Shown here piece by piece: positions 35,874-44,328 of a stretch of DNA of 64,000 nucleotides (position 1 is its first letter; each line of letters opens with the position of its first letter). The DNA is from CBDAQA01 sp965247815 (GTDB taxonomy: Bacteria; Planctomycetota; Phycisphaerae; Tepidisphaerales; Tepidisphaeraceae): the NCBI GenBank assembly GCA_965247815.1, contig CBDFHW010000012.1, forward strand, positions 372,001 to 436,000, written 5' to 3'. The notes beneath the pieces are model-generated. The model ran no database searches. It had not been told where the DNA came from and was given only the letters and a program-made list of their open reading frames with translations. The position numbers and the translations under genes are program-made.

Positions 35874-36815
35874 ATGGAGCCGAGCAAGCACGTGACCGTC
35901 CGCGTCGACCTGGCGCGGGTCCGGCGAAATGCCGAGCGGGTCGCGCGTGAGACCGGTGTGGCACTGATTGCTGTGGTTAAAGCAGACGCGTACGGGCTGG
36001 GGGCGGCGGCAGTCGCGGGAGTGCTGGGCGATCTGGTCGACGCGTTCTATGTGTTCAATACCTGGGAGGCCGTCGCGGCCGACCTGTGGCGATTGACTGG
36101 AAAACGCACGATCGCGTTACAAGGTGATTCGACCAATGCCGATGACTACCGCTCGGCGGGAATTGTGCCGGTGGTGTGGACGACGGAACGGGCGGTTTCA
36201 CTGCGGTCGGCGAGGCCGGTGGTGTCGATCGACACCGGGCAACAGCGGTTTGCGGTGGCTGCAGATCGAGCGGCGGCAGTCGCCCGGGCGTGCGACGCCC
36301 GAGAGCTGATGACGCACGCAACCCGGCCGGAGCAGATCGCACCATTTCATGCTGTCGTAGAGGCGTTGCCTGACGCTGGCGCGAACCGGTTCCTGCACGC
36401 GGCAGGGTCGGCGTTGCTGGGTGACCCGGCGGCCCGGTTGGACGCGGTGCGACCGGGGCTCGCGCTTTACGACCGCGCGGTGCGGGTGACCGCGCGGCTG
36501 GTCGAGGCGCGCGATTCCGTCGGCCCGGCTGGGTACACGGGGTTCGAGTCGCCGCGGTTCGGCGTGGTCCTGGCCGGGTATCGAAACGGCTGGAAAACCG
36601 GCCCGTGTCGTGTGAACGGAACGGACCGGAGAATCATCGAAGTGGGAATGCAATCAGCGTTCGTCGAACTCGGCGCGGGCGATCGCGTTGGGGATGAGGT
36701 GGTGCTGCTGGGTGACGACGGCCCGGCGGTGTCCGCGGTCGCCGACGGGTGGGGAACGAGCCGGCAGGAAGTGTTGGTGCGGGCGTGCGGGTCGGGCGTG
36801 CGAAACTGGGTGTAA
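35874..36815 (+). CDS. Alanine racemase-like PLP protein, short and divergent
   Basis: A 313-residue protein, about 50 shorter than typical Alr. The PLP lysine block is intact (AVVKADAYGLG, Lys36). SIDTGQQRFAV corresponds to the IDTGMNRLG block, and VRPGLALYD to VRPGIALYG. Later blocks diverge: the usual GRVCMDQ is VGMQSAFVEL, so the Cys-Met-Asp trio is changed, and the tyrosine loop reads GYTGFESPRFG. It could still racemise alanine for peptidoglycan, or act on another amino acid. The start is uncertain; ATG 35874 gives the normal N-terminus and an upstream in-frame ATG exists at 35799. Confidence 0.72.
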   Translation: MEPSKHVTVRVDLARVRRNAERVARETGVALIAVVKADAYGLGAAAVAGVLGDLVDAFYVFNTWEAVAADLWRLTGKRTIALQGDSTNADDYRSAGIVPVVWTTERAVSLRSARPVVSIDTGQQRFAVAADRAAAVARACDARELMTHATRPEQIAPFHAVVEALPDAGANRFLHAAGSALLGDPAARLDAVRPGLALYDRAVRVTARLVEARDSVGPAGYTGFESPRFGVVLAGYRNGWKTGPCRVNGTDRRIIEVGMQSAFVELGAGDRVGDEVVLLGDDGPAVSAVADGWGTSRQEVLVRACGSGVRNWV

Positions 36816-36939
36816 AGGGCCAGGTCGGAACGGGCGGTCGCGGCGGCAGAAGAGGTCGCCGGTCGGACGGGCATTAGATATAGTGTGCGGGAGTGAGTTG
36901 TGCCGGTATGTTTTCGGGCGAATTTGTTGAGGACAAGAA

Positions 36940-37152
36940 ATGCAGGACGACGTTTCCCGCCTTCGGCATTCGATCCGGGGATGCCTGAACGCGATGATGC
37001 TGGGTGTTTCCGCGTTGGAATTGGATTTGACGCCGGAGGAATCGGTCGAGTTTCTGACGGATATTGCATCGGCGGCCGACCAGATGGCGTCGATGTTTGA
37101 CGAGTACGAACTCCTGGTGGACGAGACCGGGCTGGCGTTGAAGAGGGGCTGA
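36940..37152 (+). CDS. 70-residue helical protein resembling an isolated histidine-kinase phosphoacceptor helix pair
   Basis: A small acidic, all-helical protein. RLRHSIRGCLNAMMLGVSAL (residues 7-26) has the spacing of an H-box (His10 followed by R-G-x-L-N-A, compare RHDLRNPLNAI), and a second helix ESVEFLTDIASAADQMASMF follows. No ATPase domain is present. GAGGACAAGAA precedes ATG 36940. It could be a phosphotransfer or decoy dimerisation protein; this rests on visual similarity only. It is followed by the HU-family gene, 270 bp away. Confidence 0.55.
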   Translation: MQDDVSRLRHSIRGCLNAMMLGVSALELDLTPEESVEFLTDIASAADQMASMFDEYELLVDETGLALKRG

Positions 37153-37275
37153 GATAACGGTTGGCCCCGTTTTTTGGGGTAAAAAAGGGCGAGGGCGCGA
37201 GAATCTCCCGGTTTTTCAGGGGATTTAGGGCGCAGAGGCCTTGATAACCTCGATTTTATAGATAATTTCACGCGT

Positions 37276-37299
37276 CGCGGCTGCAGGGCTGTAGCCGCG
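37276..37299. other. Hairpin in the leader region upstream of the HU-family gene
   Basis: CGCGGCTGCAG pairs with CTGTAGCCGCG around a GG loop, an 11-bp stem with one wobble. It lies 126 nt before the HU start in a 272-bp intergenic stretch. It has no T-run. It may close the 70-residue gene's transcript or form a leader structure. Confidence 0.4.
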
Positions 37300-37424
37300 G
37301 TCATCACGGAATCGCCACGGAGGCGGAACGGATGATTGGCTTCCACGTCGGGGCCGCCAGCGGTGCCATGATGGCTATGCCGCACGGGTCCGCGTGAAAT
37401 ATCTCTCGGAAAGGAGATTCGCAT

Positions 37425-37718
37425 ATGCCCATGACCAAGTCCGAAATCGCTGCCGCTCTCGCGGAGACCGTTGGAATCACTAAGAAACAGGTGAGCCAAT
37501 TCTTCGAGGCACAGGCCGCCCTCGCTTACAAGCAGGCGAAGAATCAGTTCATCATTCCTGGTATCGGCAAGATCAAGATCACCGACCGCCCGGCTCGGGA
37601 AATGGTGATGCAGTTTGGTCCGAAGAAGGGCCAGACGATCAAGGTTCCCAAGAGCAAAAAGCTCAAGTTCCTGATTTCCAAATCGGCCAAGGACGCGATC
37701 CTCGGCGTCAAGAAGTAA
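37425..37718 (+). CDS. HU/IHF-family DNA-binding protein
   Basis: A 97-residue nucleoid protein. The N-terminal helices read MTKSEIAAALAETVGITKK, and the beta-arm region carries IPGIGKIKITDRPAREM in place of the more usual GFGTF...RNPQTG. The C-terminus is Lys-rich (VPKSKKLKF, ILGVKK). The altered arm marks it as a divergent member, as is common in planctomycetes. A strong ribosome site AAAGGAGA lies seven bases upstream. It is followed at once by a strong terminator, so it is monocistronic. Confidence 0.9.
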   Translation: MPMTKSEIAAALAETVGITKKQVSQFFEAQAALAYKQAKNQFIIPGIGKIKITDRPAREMVMQFGPKKGQTIKVPKSKKLKFLISKSAKDAILGVKK

Positions 37719-37735
37719 ACCGATTTCCTCGTACA

Positions 37736-37775
37736 AACGAAAACGCCACCGGTAATTGCCGGTGGCGTTTTCGTT
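37736..37775 (+). terminator. Rho-independent terminator after the HU-family gene
   Basis: AACGAAAACGCCACCGG at 37736-37752 is perfectly complemented by CCGGTGGCGTTTTCGTT at 37759-37775, with a six-base loop. It starts 17 nt after the stop codon. The internal T4 and the flanking A/T bases make it a likely bidirectional terminator. Confidence 0.88.
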
Positions 37776-37872
37776 GGTACGAGTCTCGGCCGGGCCGCGG
37801 GTTCCGGCCGACGCGGCCGGTTCAGGGCACGACAATTGCTGTTTTACGAATGTCTTTTAATGGAGATCATTC

Positions 37873-38400
37873 ATGAGCGCAATTCCGTCAGACATCCCTG
37901 CTTTCTCCGGAGAACCTACCGGTGCGGCTGCCATCTTTGCAAACAACGATCAGGCGGTGGAAGGCGCCGACCCGTCGATCGTGATCACCCGATTAAATTC
38001 ACTTTTACGCGGCGAGATTTCTGCCGCGGAGACGTTCCGAAACGTGCTGAGCAAGGCAGCGGAAGGAAGTCAGGCGGATATCGGAACGCTGCGTGAACTA
38101 CAGGAAGATCACGGCCGGGCTTGTCAGTTGATTCGCCAGCGGATTCTCGATCTGGGCGGTGAAGCGGCAGATTCCTCTGGCGTGTGGGGCATCTGGGCAC
38201 AGGCCGTTCAAGGCACTTTGACCTTGTTTGGTGGTGATCGCGGCGGCTTGCGTGCCCTTCGCGAGGGTGAAGAACACGGGCTGAAGGATTACAACGCGGC
38301 ATTGAATGACGTTGATCCGACGTCGGCACAACTGATCCAGAATCAGCTTATCCCGGGGCAGGAGCGGCATCTGTCCGTTCTGGACCAGATGCTTGCATGA
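37873..38400 (+). CDS. DUF2383-type four-helix-bundle protein
   Basis: A 175-residue protein. Residues about 38-175 form a helical bundle typical of the PA2169/DUF2383 group, a ferritin-like relative: SLLRGEISAAETFRNVLS, ELQEDHGRACQLIRQRI, ALREGEEHGLKDYNAALN and IPGQERHLSVLDQML. Repeated ExxH/H-type residues (EDHGR, EEHGL, ERHLS) could bind metal, though the family function is not known. The ATG at 37873 follows TGGAGAT. A convergent terminator hairpin follows. Confidence 0.8.
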   Translation: MSAIPSDIPAFSGEPTGAAAIFANNDQAVEGADPSIVITRLNSLLRGEISAAETFRNVLSKAAEGSQADIGTLRELQEDHGRACQLIRQRILDLGGEAADSSGVWGIWAQAVQGTLTLFGGDRGGLRALREGEEHGLKDYNAALNDVDPTSAQLIQNQLIPGQERHLSVLDQMLA

Positions 38401-38437
38401 AGGTCTGGGCTGATTCGATTCGTTAGCAGGACTGGTT

Positions 38438-38485
38438 CAACAAGAAACCCGCTCGGTCGTGAAGACCAGAGCGGGTTTCTTGTTG
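38438..38485. terminator. Bidirectional terminator between the DUF2383 and rpsR genes
   Basis: CAACAAGAAACCCGCTC (38438-38454) and GAGCGGGTTTCTTGTTG (38469-38485) form a perfect 17-bp stem with a 14-base loop. The plus-strand arm ends TTGTTGTTCTT. It is 38 nt after the plus-strand stop and 58 nt after the minus-strand rpsR stop, so it serves both. Confidence 0.88.
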
Positions 38486-38542
38486 TTCTTAAAGTCAGAC
38501 TTCGCGTCGCGGTTGCGACACTCCGTCGACGTGTTGTCAGAA

Positions 38543-38836
38543 TCAGCCTGCTGCCGTGGCGTACGGTAGCAGGGACAGATACCGGGCGCGCTTGATCGCC
38601 TTGGCGAGCATGCGCTGCTCCATGGCCGACGCACCAGTCCGCTTGCGCGACAGGATCTTGCCATTACCGCTGATCATCTTTTTCAGCGATTCAGTGTCTT
38701 TGTAATCAATAAAGATTTCGCCCGAGACGGTGGTCTTGGCGACCTTCACCTTGGGACGATTGAACGTTTGAAACTTTTCGGCTTTTTCGCGACGCTCACG
38801 ACCGCCGCCACTGCCGCCACCAAACTGTCTTGCCAT
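38543..38836 (-). CDS. rpsR: 30S ribosomal protein S18
   Basis: A 97-residue ribosomal protein that sits on the small-subunit platform next to S6 and S11. The conserved core is IDYKDTESLKKMISGNGKIL, then RKRTGASAMEQRMLAKAIKR and ARYLSLLPYA. A Gly/Arg/Lys-rich N-terminal extension (about 25 residues) is usual in the phylum. ATG 38836 follows TTTGGAGATC. It is separated from rpsF and rplI, with which it is clustered in many bacteria. Confidence 0.95.
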   Translation of the reverse strand: MARQFGGGSGGGRERREKAEKFQTFNRPKVKVAKTTVSGEIFIDYKDTESLKKMISGNGKILSRKRTGASAMEQRMLAKAIKRARYLSLLPYATAAG

Positions 38837-39005
38837 TTCAGATCTCCAAACGAATTTTCGAGCCGGGCAATATAGCAAGCGGTCACCGAAGAGCAAGGCG
38901 CGGCGGAAGACCGAAAATTGGGCTTTTGTAACTCGGTGAATTTGAAGGGGCTGTCGGTGCCGCTCGGTGCAGGCATCCCGAGTCAGGCGGGTGTTTGTCG
39001 CGTGC

Positions 39006-39554
39006 TCAATTCATCGACGGATCTTCGGGGATTCTGGACGGGTCGATCCATTTGCTGAGATTGGCCTCGGTAATCAGGCGAGTCCAGAGCTTTTCGGTCG
39101 GTCCGAAGACGCGTTCGGCCGTCGCCGAGGTGACGATCCAGGAACCGGACTGAATCTCGGATTCGAGTTGATCCGCGCTCCACCCGGCATAACCGACGAT
39201 AAATTTGAGCGATTTAGCGGAATCACCGAGCAAATGCTCGATCGTATCCTTGTCGGTAGAAAAGTAGAGATCGGGGAGCACCGGGTGGTCACCGGTGTCG
39301 GCAAATGGGTCAGAGTGCAGGGCCATCAACACCGCTTCGCAGGGCCCGCCCTGGTGCAGCTGACCTTCGACGTCGAACTCTGCGCCGAGTACCTGCTCGC
39401 AAGCCTGGGCGACCGAGATTTCAAGGGGCCGGTTGATTACCACGCCGAGGGCGCCGTTCTGGTCGTGCTGGAGCATCAGAACGACGGCTCGATTGAAGTT
39501 CGGATCTGTTAAGCTCGGTGCGGCGACGAGAAACTGACCCTTCATCGATTTCAT
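39006..39554 (-). CDS. YqgE/AlgH family protein (UPF0301)
   Basis: A 182-residue cytoplasmic protein of unknown biochemical role. KGQFLVAAPSLTDPNFNRAV at the start, LMLQHDQNGALGVVINRPL, HQGGPCEAVLMALHS and FIVGYAGWSADQLESEI are the family blocks. AlgH is linked to alginate regulation in Pseudomonas, but general function is not known. Two ATGs (39554 and 39545) are equally plausible. It follows a glycosyltransferase gene by 82 bp on the same strand, so cotranscription with the polysaccharide genes is possible. Confidence 0.9.
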   Translation of the reverse strand: MKSMKGQFLVAAPSLTDPNFNRAVVLMLQHDQNGALGVVINRPLEISVAQACEQVLGAEFDVEGQLHQGGPCEAVLMALHSDPFADTGDHPVLPDLYFSTDKDTIEHLLGDSAKSLKFIVGYAGWSADQLESEIQSGSWIVTSATAERVFGPTEKLWTRLITEANLSKWIDPSRIPEDPSMN

Positions 39555-39636
39555 GGCTCGTATGACGATACCCGGCCGACCGCGACGCTGGCAATCGGGG
39601 ATCACAGATGCTTCATCGGGCTTGGGCAGCGGATAA

Positions 39637-40893
39637 TCAAATTCGGTATTGCGATTGGTCCCAACGTCTGCCAGCCCGAAAGTTTGAAACCGCTTCTTCG
39701 ACCAGCTGGGCCTGCCTCGGCAGGTAAAAATGGGCGCTCTTATCGAGAGCTCGGTACGACATTTCTCTGAGCAGTTTACGGTCGCTTTCGAGTCTTGTAA
39801 TCGCCTCGGCGATGGCCTTGCTGTCGCCGACCGGGACAATAATTCCGTCGACGCCGTCGGTTACGACCTCGCCACAATTCGGCGTGGTAATCACCGGCAA
39901 CGCCTGGGCCATGGCCTCGACCTGGGTGATGGCAAAACCGTCGGAAACCGTGGGAAGAACGAAAAGGTCTGCCCTGCGGTACATCTCTTCGGTCTGGTCG
40001 CGGGTGATCCGTCCGAGAAAGGTCATGTTGGCTGGCGCGGACTTCACGGCGTCGTCGGAGATCGCCAACGGGCCGGCGATCACAATCTTGATATTCCGAT
40101 TGTCGACCAGCAGCTTGGCGGCCTCGATCAGATACTGAATGCCTTTGCGAAGGTTGACCGTCCCGATCCAGAGCACAGTGATGGGGTCGGTCAAATTTCT
40201 ACGGGCCGGGATGTGGGTCCGCTCGGCTTCGTAAGCCACCGGGACGACGAACATTTTCTCGGCCGGTACACCCTGCCGGATCAACGCCCGTTTCGAGTAA
40301 TCGGAGTTCACCAGGATCATCGATGCGGCAGCCCATTCGTCCCGCATTCGCTGCCAATAAATCTCAGGAATCCGTCCTGCCGCTTTCTGCCAGCCGGGCC
40401 ACTTTAAAGTTTCCTCGTAGACCATTTCTTCTTCGACCTTGGCCGGGTCGATCTGGTCGCAGATGGTCGGGATTCCTCGGCTGCTCAGCATCTGGAAAGT
40501 CTCGAGACAGCCGGTGTTGAAGCCGAAGAAGACGTCTTTTCCGGGGTCTAAATGCCGCTTCGAAAGGTCACGCGCCACGCTGGACGCGAACCACCGGCCG
40601 ACGCGGAGGTATTCCGCGTGGGCTTCCTCGGTCGTGACGCTGCCATTGCGATTGCGCAGCTGGGCGACAATCGCGTGAAAATTGAATGCCACCACTTTAC
40701 GACGTGGAATATCGGGATGACATCGGCCGGCGAACGCCCGCATCTGTCGGTTTCCCCGCAGTAGCAAGGAGCGTCCCCAGTTGCACCACGCCTCGGTGTA
40801 AAGCAGGCGGAGGTCGTCTTTGTAGAGAAATCCACGGGGCACCCCGTAGTGTTGTCGGGCACCGATCTGTGAAACGATCCAATTAAAGGCCAT
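39637..40893 (-). CDS. GT4-family glycosyltransferase (polysaccharide locus)
   Basis: A 418-residue GT-B glycosyltransferase. The donor half shows TVLWIGTVNLRKGIQYLIEA, KIVIAGPLAISDD, FVLPTVSDGFAITQVEAMA (EX7E motif region) and LPVITTPNCGEVV. The N-terminal acceptor half is divergent and starts MAFNWIVSQIGARQHYGVPR. It lies 44 bp downstream of the Wzy-like gene, so the two are almost certainly cotranscribed. It likely adds one sugar to a lipid-linked repeat unit on the cytoplasmic side of the membrane. Confidence 0.9.
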   Translation of the reverse strand: MAFNWIVSQIGARQHYGVPRGFLYKDDLRLLYTEAWCNWGRSLLLRGNRQMRAFAGRCHPDIPRRKVVAFNFHAIVAQLRNRNGSVTTEEAHAEYLRVGRWFASSVARDLSKRHLDPGKDVFFGFNTGCLETFQMLSSRGIPTICDQIDPAKVEEEMVYEETLKWPGWQKAAGRIPEIYWQRMRDEWAAASMILVNSDYSKRALIRQGVPAEKMFVVPVAYEAERTHIPARRNLTDPITVLWIGTVNLRKGIQYLIEAAKLLVDNRNIKIVIAGPLAISDDAVKSAPANMTFLGRITRDQTEEMYRRADLFVLPTVSDGFAITQVEAMAQALPVITTPNCGEVVTDGVDGIIVPVGDSKAIAEAITRLESDRKLLREMSYRALDKSAHFYLPRQAQLVEEAVSNFRAGRRWDQSQYRI

Positions 40894-40937
40894 TGAAATC
40901 CGAGACGGAAGATCCGCCGACTGCGGTCGACCACCGT

Positions 40938-42509
40938 TTAGGTGGAGGGCGGCGACGACGCGGGGGCGCCTGAGAGAAACGGACGCGTAAATTTGACCAG
41001 GATGGCGAGCACGATGCCCCCGATGACAAGGCCGTAAAGATCGATATAAATGAAATCGCGGAAGACGCGGAAAAGCCAGGTCGCAAACGCCAGGCTCATC
41101 AGGATACCGATCGGCTGCCCGCCTGAGTTCTGGAGTGCACGTTCACTGCTACCCATCAACCAGCCAACGAGCAGGCCTCCCTCGACAATTCCACCAAAGC
41201 CGTACGCGAAGTACCATGAGCCGACCAATCCGTGAGAAATGGTAGTGCCAACGGTACCGTCGAGATTACCGGTAATGATCTCGTTATACCATTTCCACAT
41301 TCCGTCGATCGGCTTGCTGTTCCAAAGCGCTCGGGGAATGATTCCGATCGCAAAGTCAAAAGCCGCTTGGGGGATCGGTCTGACCCATTGCTCGCCGGGA
41401 ATGGTAGCTCGGAAATAGGGTTTGGTATCGGGAACGAGCCGAAACCCGGGCAACCCTTCGGAAAACATTGTGTTGCCCTGATTTACAGTCAAATCGAGCC
41501 GAGACAGGTCGGCCTTGGCGAACCCGACACCGCGAAACGTGCCTTGAAATTGGACCACGAATAGAAGGCCGAACGCCAGCATTCCGCAGAACACGTAAGC
41601 ACGCAGGCTGAATTTCCGGAACGCGGCAGCGGCTTTCGCCTGATTCTTGATGAACAACAGCGCGATCGGCGGGAGCAGTGCGAATGAAATCTCACCCCGG
41701 CGATCCGACTCGAAAGCGACAAGCGCCCAGAACAGCCAGATCGTCACCCCGAAGACCTTCCCGGCCAAGCTCCTGCTGATCATCAGAGCATAAAGCATGG
41801 CAAAGATGCCGCCGACCTGTCCGACCTGCATCACCTGGGCCACATACGCGCCCCAGCTGTAATTGAGATTGCCCGTACGAAACACGGTCAATTGTGCGCC
41901 ACCGGTCCACTGTGAGAACAGAACGTGGAAGATAGCAAGGTAGAAGGGCTCGGCGTTAAAGAGGAAAAACGGAGAAATCCCGATCGCGAACATCAGCAGC
42001 ACCAAAAACAGATAACTCCGGTTGTCGCCGGGCGTCGGAACACTGTTTAAGATTTTTGAGAGCCAAGCTCCCTTCGATATATTGAGCCCGATGCTCATCA
42101 TCATCACGAACATGCAGTGCAGTGCCGCCGTCTTGGCAATCACCCACGGGGGGATGTCGGTAGACAGGCCGTTAAAATCATGACGGAACCAGTGTGTGAA
42201 GTAGTCATGAGCGAACCAGCAGAGGGTTCCGCCATACAACACAAGCCCCCCGATCCCGAATCGGACAGGGAAGCGATAGAATTCCACGCACAAATACGCA
42301 GCCGCGACGAGAAAAAACAATAAAAAGCCAGCGTCAGTCAAGGCCGGGATCCCCCCGGAGACCCATGAAATGCTGCAAAAAACAGCAGGCATCACGAAAC
42401 CGAGCCACTGCAATTTGGATCGTGGAACGAATAGCAGAGCGGGCAGACTCGTCGGGGCGGCGACTTCCTGTTCGTCTTCGTATTGGTAAGCCGGGATTAC
42501 GTAGCTCAT
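40938..42509 (-). CDS. Polytopic membrane protein, Wzy/O-antigen polymerase-like
   Basis: A 523-residue protein with about twelve hydrophobic segments and a large extracytoplasmic loop in its second half (about 345-430, rich in aromatic and charged residues, with VRPIPQAAFDFAIGIIPRAL and WKWYNEIITGNLDGTVGTT). Such a large loop between late helices is the layout of O-antigen polymerases and ligases. It has no signature that settles polymerase versus ligase. Its place between two GT4 genes supports a polysaccharide role. The ATG at 42509 follows ACGGTTGAG, a fair ribosome site. Confidence 0.65.
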   Translation of the reverse strand: MSYVIPAYQYEDEQEVAAPTSLPALLFVPRSKLQWLGFVMPAVFCSISWVSGGIPALTDAGFLLFFLVAAAYLCVEFYRFPVRFGIGGLVLYGGTLCWFAHDYFTHWFRHDFNGLSTDIPPWVIAKTAALHCMFVMMMSIGLNISKGAWLSKILNSVPTPGDNRSYLFLVLLMFAIGISPFFLFNAEPFYLAIFHVLFSQWTGGAQLTVFRTGNLNYSWGAYVAQVMQVGQVGGIFAMLYALMISRSLAGKVFGVTIWLFWALVAFESDRRGEISFALLPPIALLFIKNQAKAAAAFRKFSLRAYVFCGMLAFGLLFVVQFQGTFRGVGFAKADLSRLDLTVNQGNTMFSEGLPGFRLVPDTKPYFRATIPGEQWVRPIPQAAFDFAIGIIPRALWNSKPIDGMWKWYNEIITGNLDGTVGTTISHGLVGSWYFAYGFGGIVEGGLLVGWLMGSSERALQNSGGQPIGILMSLAFATWLFRVFRDFIYIDLYGLVIGGIVLAILVKFTRPFLSGAPASSPPST

Positions 42510-42678
42510 CTCAACCGTTCTGTACTAAAATGAGGACTGCCGACGACGTCGACAAATGACGCGGTCGCGGAATGTAGACTTCTGTCCTACATACGGCGGC
42601 CGAGGCGAGACGTTCTGCTGCTGGGTCTAGAATATACATTCCAGCCGGTTTCGGTACACCACCGATCGGAATTTGCCT

Positions 42679-43923
42679 CTATCTGATTATATCGACCGAT
42701 CGCAAGGCCGCCCGCAACCCATTCACCGGATCACCCCGTCGTCGCCAGTCCGCCAAGACCGCCGGCGACGCCGCCTTCATGGCTGCCAGCGTTTCGGGTA
42801 GCGTAACGTCTTTGATACAATTGATTAACGCGTCAACGTTGCCTTTGGGGAACACACGGCCGTTGACCCCGTCCTGTAAAATCTCTGCCGACGCGCCGAC
42901 GGCCGAGCTGCTGATGATCGCGAGTCCGGCCGCTGCCGCTTCATTAATGACTAACGCCCAAGGTTCGTAGTCGCTAGGCAGGACGAGGACGTCCGATAAC
43001 CGGTACGCGGCACTTACGACCGCCTGATTGTCAACGAATCCTGTCCATTTAATTCGGTCGAGATACTGCCCGGGGACGCGCGCGAGCAGATCTGGTTTCA
43101 GCGGGCCGTCCCCGACGATCAATAAATCCCAATCGGGAATCTGATCCGCGACCGCAACGAAGGCGTCGATCAACACATCGACCCGTTTCACGCCGACCAA
43201 CCGCCCGCTGTACATTAACCGGTGACGACTGGTCGACAGCCCGAATCGCTCTGCAACCGCGGCTACCACAGTAGCCGGGACATCCCGGACCATACCGTAG
43301 TCGGGTTCGTACGGAAAATAGAAGATTTTTGCGGGGTCAGCGCCGTATTTCATAAAATACGCCCGTCCCAACGACCCGCACGGCAATACACCCGCGCAGG
43401 TGCGGACGACCCAGCCGACGACCAGCTGTTTCAACACCGCCTTCATCCCCCGCGTGACGTCGCCGTTTATATTGCTGTCACCGAACAAAAAGCACGGGAC
43501 TGCGTGCCGGTGACACCAGCGGATGATCCGCATCCGACCGGCATCGTTGTAGCCCATCATGACCACGAACCGGACGTCGTTCTGCCTCATCCAGCGAATG
43601 ACTCGACCGCCCCGCCGCCACTCCCGAAACGACCGGTCGAGCCGGCCCTGGTCGAGAGCGGACTCGCCTTTGCCGAACGACACCGGGCCGATCTCAGCAG
43701 GCGCGACGAACTCCCAGGTCGAGTTGCTCGTTTCGTGCGTATAAACGCTGAACAGGCGAATTTCCGTGAGCTCTGCCGCAATCCGTCGGTGAAGGTGCAG
43801 GCGGTACGGTGTCTGGGAATTGCTGATGATCGCGACCGCCGGCTTCGGTGAAGCGGGTACCCCCGAGCCTTTACCCGAGTCTGAAATGGTTGACGGCACG
43901 ATATCTTCCATAAGTCGCAGCAC
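42679..43923 (-). CDS. GT4-family glycosyltransferase (polysaccharide locus)
   Basis: A 414-residue GT-B enzyme. Its acceptor half includes AIISNSQTPYRLHLHRRIAA and VVMMGYNDAGRMRII. The donor half has YSGRLVGVKRVDVLIDAFV, LLIVGDGPLKPDLLARV, LVLPSDYEPWALVINEAAAA and LAIISSSAVGASAEI. The start is a GTG at 43923 directly behind AGAGGAG; the ATG at 43911 is further from that site. It heads the minus-strand part of the polysaccharide locus and is divergent from the GT4 gene at 44329. Confidence 0.9.
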   Translation of the reverse strand: MLRLMEDIVPSTISDSGKGSGVPASPKPAVAIISNSQTPYRLHLHRRIAAELTEIRLFSVYTHETSNSTWEFVAPAEIGPVSFGKGESALDQGRLDRSFREWRRGGRVIRWMRQNDVRFVVMMGYNDAGRMRIIRWCHRHAVPCFLFGDSNINGDVTRGMKAVLKQLVVGWVVRTCAGVLPCGSLGRAYFMKYGADPAKIFYFPYEPDYGMVRDVPATVVAAVAERFGLSTSRHRLMYSGRLVGVKRVDVLIDAFVAVADQIPDWDLLIVGDGPLKPDLLARVPGQYLDRIKWTGFVDNQAVVSAAYRLSDVLVLPSDYEPWALVINEAAAAGLAIISSSAVGASAEILQDGVNGRVFPKGNVDALINCIKDVTLPETLAAMKAASPAVLADWRRRGDPVNGLRAALRSVDIIR

Positions 43924-44328
43924 CTTACTCCTCTAACCGGGCCACCTGTCAGGCCACTTAGAAACCGTCCGGTTTCTTGCCAGATGACTGGCCACGTTCC
44001 GCTCGCGAGTATTGGTTCCCGCCAATTTTGCTTAGGACTAAGTTACATGGAATCTACGTGCTTGACCCCCTTAAGTCACTGATGCGAGTCACTATGGCAC
44101 CGGCGAACGCAAAATTAATGATATTGCTTCATTTTCGTCCGCAGAGAATATCTTATGTGCGTCATCGGGCTTTGATTCGACCGGGTGGCCCGGCGGGAAC
44201 ACAGTTTTCGGTTCAGTCTTTGTGTATCGATCTAATGTTTTTTCACTCGATGGTTTAATATCCAACAACATGATAGACAAATACTTCGATAGTAATGCAC
44301 CCGGGGGGGCGGGGGGTGTCTTTTCTTC
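43924..44328. other. 405-bp divergent intergenic region in the polysaccharide locus
   Basis: This region lies between two divergent glycosyltransferase genes and must contain both promoters. It is noticeably AT-rich around 44095-44290 compared with its flanks. A long G-run (GGGGGGGCGGGGGG) lies at about 44302-44315, just before the right-hand gene. I see no gene, RNA or strong inverted repeat. Confidence 0.4.

Noticed and set aside
36654..37835. 393-codon minus-strand frame crossing the alanine racemase-like and HU genes
   Set aside because: It overlaps three plus-strand genes and a terminator, and shows no domain.
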